Program-made: the position numbers and the translations under genes | Shown here: piece after piece, positions 14,164 through 16,097 of the stretch | Numbering within the stretch: position 1 is the stretch's first letter | Layout of the letters: every line of letters starts with the position of its first letter | The notes under the pieces: model-generated | Told to the model about the DNA's origin: nothing | What the model saw: the letters and a program-made list of their open reading frames with translations, nothing else | Database searches by the model: none | DNA from: Acidobacteriota bacterium | GTDB lineage: Bacteria; Acidobacteriota; JAAYUB01; JAMOQF01 | Direction: 5' to 3' | Assembly: GCA_027040585.1 (NCBI GenBank) | Contig: JALULU010000045.1 | Coordinates: forward strand, 1 to 16,097 | Length of the DNA: 16,097 bases

Positions 14164-14200
14164 CATTTTTATATTTATCAAAATGTAAAAATGATGTCAA
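14164..14200 (-). promoter_or_regulatory. ars operon promoter overlapped by an inverted repeat (candidate ArsR operator)
   Basis: On the minus strand TTGACA (14195-14200), a 17-base spacer and TAAATA (14172-14177) form a sigma70-like promoter. A perfect 8-bp inverted repeat, CATTTTTA (coding strand, 14186-14193) and TAAAAATG (14164-14171), is separated by 14 bases. It brackets the -10 and enters the spacer. A repressor bound here would block transcription, which is how ArsR usually works. The match to ArsR is inference. Confidence 0.55.
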
Positions 14201-14250
14201 GTTTTTTTATTTTATATATAAATTTTTATCTTAACTACTCACCCTTAATC

Positions 14251-14279
14251 TTGACAAAAATTTTTTATTCTGTTAACTT
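14251..14279 (+). promoter_or_regulatory. gcv operon promoter
   Basis: TTGACA (14251-14256), a 17-base spacer and TAACTT (14274-14279) preceded by TGT (extended -10) lie about 45 bases upstream of the gcvT start. The expected transcript start near 14286 leaves a leader of about 40 bases, too short for a glycine riboswitch. Confidence 0.65.
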
Positions 14280-14324
14280 TGCTATTAAAAATTTGAAAAA
14301 ATATTAAAAATCTGGAGGCAGAAA

Positions 14325-15428
14325 GTGGAGGAAAAAAACCTAAAACATACACCATTAACAGAAGTACATCAAAAATTAAATGCAAGAATGGTGCCATTTG
14401 CTGGTTATCTAATGCCGGTTCAATATGAATCAGCACTTTTAGAACACCTCGCTGTAAGAAATAGCGTTGGAATATTTGACGTATCCCATATGGGTGAAGT
14501 TTTTATTGAAGGTGAGGATGCACTTTCCTTTGTTCAAAAATTAACGTGCAACAACGCTAAGAAATTAAAGGAAACTCAAATCCAATACTCAGCACTTACA
14601 TACCCAAATGGAACCTTCGTGGACGACTTACTTGTATATAAATTTAATGATAAAAAGTTTATGCTATGCGTAAACGCTGCAAACAGAGAAAAGGATTACA
14701 AATGGATTCTCTCCCATAAAGAGGGAAATGTTGAGGTTTTTGATAGAAGTGATAGCTACACACAGATTGCAATCCAGGGACCAAAAGCACTTGAAACCCT
14801 TCAACCACTTGTGGATGTAAATCTCTCTGAAATAAAATACTACTGGTTTAAACCTGGAAAAGTGCTTGGTACAGATGCAATAATTTCAAGAACAGGTTAT
14901 ACAGGAGAAGATGGCTTTGAGATTTACTTCTCACCAGAAAAGGCTCCTGAAGTGTGGAATGCACTTCTTGAAGAGGGAAAAAAATTTGACATAAAACCCT
15001 GTGGGCTTGCAGCAAGAAATACCCTTAGACTTGAGGCAAAGATGGCTCTATATGGGAATGACATTGACGACAAACACACAGTTTTGGAGGCAGACCTTGG
15101 ATGGATCTGTAAGCTCAAAAAGGGAGATTTTATAGGAAGGGATGTGCTACTTAAACAAAAGGAAGAGGGAATTAAGATTAAACTTGTTGGGTTTGAGGTA
15201 AAATCAAAGGTTCCTGCAAGGGACCATTACCCTGTTTACATTGATGGAAAAGAGGTCTCATATGTTACAAGTGGAAGTTTTGCCCCATATCTTAAGAAAA
15301 ATATTGGGCTTACCTACCTTCCAATTGAAAAAAGTGAAATTGGGACTGAATTTCAGATAAAGGTGAGAAATAAATTTTTAGAAGCAACTGTGGTGGAAAC
15401 ACCATTTTACAAAAGAGAAAAAAAATAA
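14325..15428 (+). CDS. gcvT: Glycine cleavage system T protein (aminomethyltransferase)
   Basis: It transfers the methylene group from aminomethyl-lipoyl GcvH to tetrahydrofolate, releasing ammonia. The 367 residues match the family. Signatures are the N-terminal KHTPLTEVHQKLNARMVPFAGY, the folate-site stretch RNSVGIFDVSHMGE (45-58), the catalytic-type FVDDLLVY (D100, D101), SRTGYTGEDGFEIY and CGLAARNTLRLEAKMALYG. The C-terminal domain has VTSGSFAPYLKKNIGLTYL. The start is a GTG with GGAGGC upstream, the only ribosome binding site nearby. gcvH follows after 17 bases and gcvPA after it, forming the operon T-H-PA that continues off the edge. GcvT alone could be confused with dimethylsulfoniopropionate demethylase or YgfZ, but the context settles it. 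Confidence 0.96.
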   Translation: MEEKNLKHTPLTEVHQKLNARMVPFAGYLMPVQYESALLEHLAVRNSVGIFDVSHMGEVFIEGEDALSFVQKLTCNNAKKLKETQIQYSALTYPNGTFVDDLLVYKFNDKKFMLCVNAANREKDYKWILSHKEGNVEVFDRSDSYTQIAIQGPKALETLQPLVDVNLSEIKYYWFKPGKVLGTDAIISRTGYTGEDGFEIYFSPEKAPEVWNALLEEGKKFDIKPCGLAARNTLRLEAKMALYGNDIDDKHTVLEADLGWICKLKKGDFIGRDVLLKQKEEGIKIKLVGFEVKSKVPARDHYPVYIDGKEVSYVTSGSFAPYLKKNIGLTYLPIEKSEIGTEFQIKVRNKFLEATVVETPFYKREKK

Positions 15429-15445
15429 AAAATGGAGGTATATAT

Positions 15446-15853
15446 ATGTTTCCAAAAGATTTACTCTATACCAAAAGTCATGAATGGGTAAAAATTGAAG
15501 GAGATGATGTAACTGTAGGGATCACATCCCACGCACAGGAAGAGCTTGGAGATATAGTCTATGTTGACTATTCAAATATTTACGAAGATGGTGAATTTAC
15601 AGTTGAAGAAATTAAAAAGGGAGATGCCTTCTGCTCAATTGAATCTGTAAAGGCTGTTTCAGATGTCTATGCACCAATTACAATTAAACCTACAGAAATA
15701 AATAGTGACCTTGAAGATGCACCTGAGACAGTAAATCAGGCACCCTATGAAAATGGATGGTTACTTAAAGGAAAAATGGTAAATGAAGTTGAAAAAGGTG
15801 AACTCCTTTCGGCAGAGGAATATGAAAAATTTGTTGAAGAAGAGAAAGGTTAG
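15446..15853 (+). CDS. gcvH: Glycine cleavage system H protein (lipoyl carrier)
   Basis: It carries the aminomethyl group on a lipoyl arm between the P, T and L proteins. The 135 residues begin with the family start LLYTKSHEWVKIEGDDVTVGIT. The lipoylation site is ESVKAVSDVYAP with K69, and the C-terminal part is NQAPYENGWLLKGKM. Before the lipoyl strand, residues 43-56 (SNIYEDGEFTVEEI) are several residues longer than in common H proteins, where a short turn with 'GDEVKKGD' occurs. A GGAGGT ribosome binding site precedes the ATG. It lies between gcvT and gcvPA. Confidence 0.95.
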   Translation: MFPKDLLYTKSHEWVKIEGDDVTVGITSHAQEELGDIVYVDYSNIYEDGEFTVEEIKKGDAFCSIESVKAVSDVYAPITIKPTEINSDLEDAPETVNQAPYENGWLLKGKMVNEVEKGELLSAEEYEKFVEEEKG

Positions 15854-15855
15854 TA

Positions 15856-16097
15856 ATGAACTACATTCCAAATGATGAAAAAAGAATTAAAGAGATGCTT
15901 GATGCCATTGGTGTGTCAAGCATCGACCATCTTTTTAAACCTCTGCCAGAGGAAGTTTTATTAAAAGAATATTTAAAGATACCCAAAGGAAAATCAGACC
16001 TTGAGGTTGAAAAATATTTTTTAGATAGGGCAAAGGAAAATGAAAGGGGAATAAATTCCATATCCTTTTTAGGTGGTGGAAGTTACAACCACTATGT
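15856..16097 (+). CDS. gcvPA: Glycine decarboxylase subunit 1 (GcvPA), N-terminal part (cut by right edge)
   Basis: The first 80 codons are present. The protein begins NYIPNDEKRIKEMLDAIGVSSIDHLF, followed by KPLPEEVLLKE and the hallmark FLGGGSYNHYV at the edge. This is the N-terminal subunit of the split, PLP-dependent glycine decarboxylase, which works with GcvPB. The PLP-lysine subunit is not in the window. The ATG lies 2 bases after the gcvH stop, with AAAGGT just upstream inside the end of gcvH. Confidence 0.94.
   Translation, partial: MNYIPNDEKRIKEMLDAIGVSSIDHLFKPLPEEVLLKEYLKIPKGKSDLEVEKYFLDRAKENERGINSISFLGGGSYNHY

Noticed and set aside
13733..14200. Longer arsC starting at TTG 14200
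   Set aside because: That TTG is part of the TTGACA -35 box. The extra 13 residues are not part of the family, and ATG 14161 gives the usual length.
14201..14324. Glycine riboswitch upstream of gcvT
   Set aside because: The promoter leaves only about 40 bases of leader, and no paired GC-rich aptamer helices are visible.

Overview
This is a strongly AT-rich bacterial window with dense, mostly operonic genes, about two thirds of them on the minus strand. Base composition was judged by eye and not computed. A lipoprotein signal with lipobox, a MacB-type permease, an infC-thrS pair and a split glycine decarboxylase (a gcvPA-type subunit) all mark it as bacterial. Glycine cleavage, ACR3 arsenite efflux, an FmdE-family protein and a typical 2-Cys peroxiredoxin would suit an anaerobic or microaerophilic, possibly thermophilic organism, but I cannot name a phylum or genus from this sequence.

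Layout. (1) 1-695, minus: N-terminal part of a MacB/FtsX-like ABC transporter permease that runs off the left edge, followed by a 334-base gap with no convincing gene. (2) 1030-4936, minus: an apparent three-gene operon, reading from 4936 downward. It holds a soluble Hanks-type Ser/Thr kinase with a TTG start, a membrane-embedded spermidine-synthase-like protein whose reading frame breaks in a run of 12 T on the coding strand, and an unrecognised multi-pass membrane protein. (3) 5020-6014, plus: a secreted permuted papain-fold (YiiX-like) protein and a small lipoprotein resembling DUF4878/NTF2-like proteins. (4) 6029-8493, minus: tRNA-Val(GAC), thrS and infC in one transcriptional direction. 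ThrS lacks the usual N-terminal TGS domain, and infC appears to start at a rare AUU codon. (5) 8662-10218, plus: a GT-C-type membrane glycosyltransferase-like protein. (6) 10226-14200, minus: a six-gene run with a promoter and dyad upstream and a GC-rich hairpin at its end. The order is arsC, acr3, arsR, a TSUP transporter, an FmdE-family protein and a peroxiredoxin. (7) 14251-16097, plus: a sigma70-like promoter followed by gcvT, gcvH and the start of gcvPA (glycine cleavage system), which runs off the right edge.

How the parts work together. The arsenic block has a conventional core (ArsC reduces arsenate, ACR3 exports arsenite, ArsR senses it). The core is extended by three co-directional genes with thiol, sulfur or redox character. 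The gcv genes supply one-carbon units through lipoyl-GcvH. The tRNA-thrS-infC block is core translation. The strongest leads are the homopolymer frame break in the spermidine-synthase-like protein, the extended ars operon, the AUU start of infC and the TGS-less ThrRS fed by an adjacent tRNA.
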